A stretch of 64,000 bases of DNA from UBA961 sp049317525 (GTDB taxonomy: Bacteria; Bacteroidota; Ignavibacteria; Kapaibacteriales; UBA961): contig JBMOIC010000006.1 of NCBI GenBank assembly GCA_049317525.1, forward strand, positions 1-64,000, given 5' to 3'. The notes beneath the pieces are model-generated. The model did not search any database, was not told the DNA's origin, and saw only the letters and a program-made list of their open reading frames with translations. Both the position numbers and the translations under genes were made by a program. Shown here piece after piece: positions 63,025 through 64,000 of the stretch. The stretch's first letter is position 1. Each line of letters opens with the position of its first letter.

Positions 63025-64000
63025 TTAGATGATAAGCATTGCATCACCATAAGCATAGAACTTGTAGTCTTGCTTTAATGCCTTTTTATATGCTTTAAAT
63101 AATAATTCTTTACCCGAAAAAGCAGCTGTCAACAAAATTGAAGGTGTTGCTGGAGGGTGGAAATTAGTAATAAAACGATTAGCAATTTTAAATTCATAAG
63201 GAGGATAAATAAACTTATCTGTCCAGCCTTTATTTGGCTTTACGGTTCCAGTTGTTAAAACGCTAGCTTCCAAAGCACGAGCAACTGAACATCCAACAGC
63301 ATATACATTCTTTTTGGCTTTTAATGATTTATTGATAATGTCTGCATTATCTTTATTGATCTCAAAATACTCAGAATACATTCTATGCTTGGTTAAATCT
63401 TCAACCTCAATATTTTCGAAGATACCTTGTCCAATATTTAAACTAACTGTTGCAATTCTTACCCCTTTTTTATCTAATTCTTTTAACATCTCTGTAGTGA
63501 TATGTAATCCAGCAGTTGGAGGTGCAATTGAAGCAGTTTTATTAGGATTTGCAAAAACAGTTTGATATGTTTCTTTATCATGATCTGTTGGATCACGCTT
63601 GATATATGCAGGTAAAGGCATTTCGCCAATTCTTTCAATAACCTTGAATAAGTCTCCATCATAGCTAAAGCGGACAGTTCTGCCACGATTTGTAGTATTA
63701 TCTACCACTTCGCAATAGAATTTATTATTGTCAAAATAAATTTTATTACCAATTCTCACTTTTCTAGCTGGTTCTACTAAAACATCCCATATTCTTTCTT
63801 GCGCTTTAAGTTCACGTAATAGCATGACTTCGATTTTGGCATTTGTTTTTTCTTTTTTACCAAAGACTCTGGCAGGAAAAACGCGGGTTTCATTTAGTAC
63901 GATACAATCCCCTTTTTGAAAATAATCTAGTATATCACGGAAAGTTTTGTCTTCCATTTCACCAGTTTCACGATTTAATACCATCATTTTTGCAGAATCT
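63025..64000 (-). CDS. queA: S-adenosylmethionine:tRNA ribosyltransferase-isomerase (5' end cut)
   Basis: The frame stays open through 64000, and the codons before the first visible ATG (63987) spell DSAK, matching the conserved DASR(L/M)MVLNRETG region, so the true start lies beyond the window. The visible 325 codons show GDCIVLNETRVFPAR, AGLHIT, NIGQGIFENIEVEDL and the C-terminal FYAYGDAMLI. QueA transfers and isomerises the ribosyl group of SAM to make epoxyqueuosine in tRNA. Roughly the first 20-30 residues are missing. Confidence 0.96.
   Translation of the reverse strand, partial: DSAKMMVLNRETGEMEDKTFRDILDYFQKGDCIVLNETRVFPARVFGKKEKTNAKIEVMLLRELKAQERIWDVLVEPARKVRIGNKIYFDNNKFYCEVVDNTTNRGRTVRFSYDGDLFKVIERIGEMPLPAYIKRDPTDHDKETYQTVFANPNKTASIAPPTAGLHITTEMLKELDKKGVRIATVSLNIGQGIFENIEVEDLTKHRMYSEYFEINKDNADIINKSLKAKKNVYAVGCSVARALEASVLTTGTVKPNKGWTDKFIYPPYEFKIANRFITNFHPPATPSILLTAAFSGKELLFKAYKKALKQDYKFYAYGDAMLII

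Noticed and set aside
1..64000. Mobile elements, CRISPR arrays, prophage or defence islands
   Set aside because: No transposase or integrase genes, no regularly spaced direct repeats and no phage genes were seen.

Overview
The window is AT-rich bacterial chromosome with almost no spare DNA, and reads like a member of the Bacteroidota/Chlorobiota side of the FCB group. The evidence is several TonB-dependent receptors with carboxypeptidase-regulatory-like N-termini, a PorV-type outer-membrane protein, several secreted proteins ending in type IX secretion (T9SS) sorting domains, GWxTD and DUF5686 proteins, and promoters of the Bacteroidota form (TTTG, about 20 nt, TAnnTTTG). The exact phylum (for example Ignavibacteria or Kapabacteria relatives) cannot be settled from the sequence alone. 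No transposase, phage gene, CRISPR array or rRNA operon was seen.

Layout. 1-90 is the tail of a gene with an Arg/Asp/His-rich repeat end, closed by a terminator. 203-14855 (+) is a housekeeping run: DUF3179 membrane protein, ABC exporter, SPFH protein, AddB-like Fe-S nuclease, two rRNA-modification enzymes (RluE, RsmE), a 1,419-residue von Willebrand A surface protein, an M20 peptidase and a DCC protein. 14852-15554 (-) is a two-gene unit: a lipoprotein and an 84-residue protein with a ubiquitin-like look that ends in Gly-Gly plus five residues. Facing it at 15626-18188 (+) is a promoter, a TPP riboswitch and a TonB receptor, so this receptor is very probably a thiamine importer. Then come rlmI (-), an orphan barrel protein plus hisS (+), and a uvrA / YbhN-like / crcB unit (-).

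26961-31802 (-) holds a lipoprotein, a TonB receptor and a PhoD-like phosphodiesterase. 31919-35768 (+) holds an esterase, two secreted proteins and an NAD-dependent epimerase. Next are msrB (-), a Lon-like AAA protease (+) and an amidohydrolase-fold protein without its metal ligands (-). The latter has a promoter and a long structured leader next to tRNA-Pro (40403-40477). 40519-47885 (-) is an envelope-flavoured operon: GWxTD protein (TTG start), LpxL-like acyltransferase, GT9 heptosyltransferase-like enzyme, RluB-type pseudouridine synthase, DUF5686 barrel and a PyrE-like protein with a degraded active site. 47977-56563 (-) is a receptor / giant exported protein / PorV module. 56688-64000 (-) has a sialidase-like T9SS protein, a solute-binding lipoprotein, an M32 carboxypeptidase, an FNR-type flavoprotein and the 3' part of queA.

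The items most worth following up are the structured leader and possible leader peptide at 40163-40266, the ubiquitin-like two-gene unit at 14852-15554, the TPP-controlled receptor, the receptor/exported protein/PorV module with EF-hand-like loops, and the recurring TAnnTTTG promoter motif.
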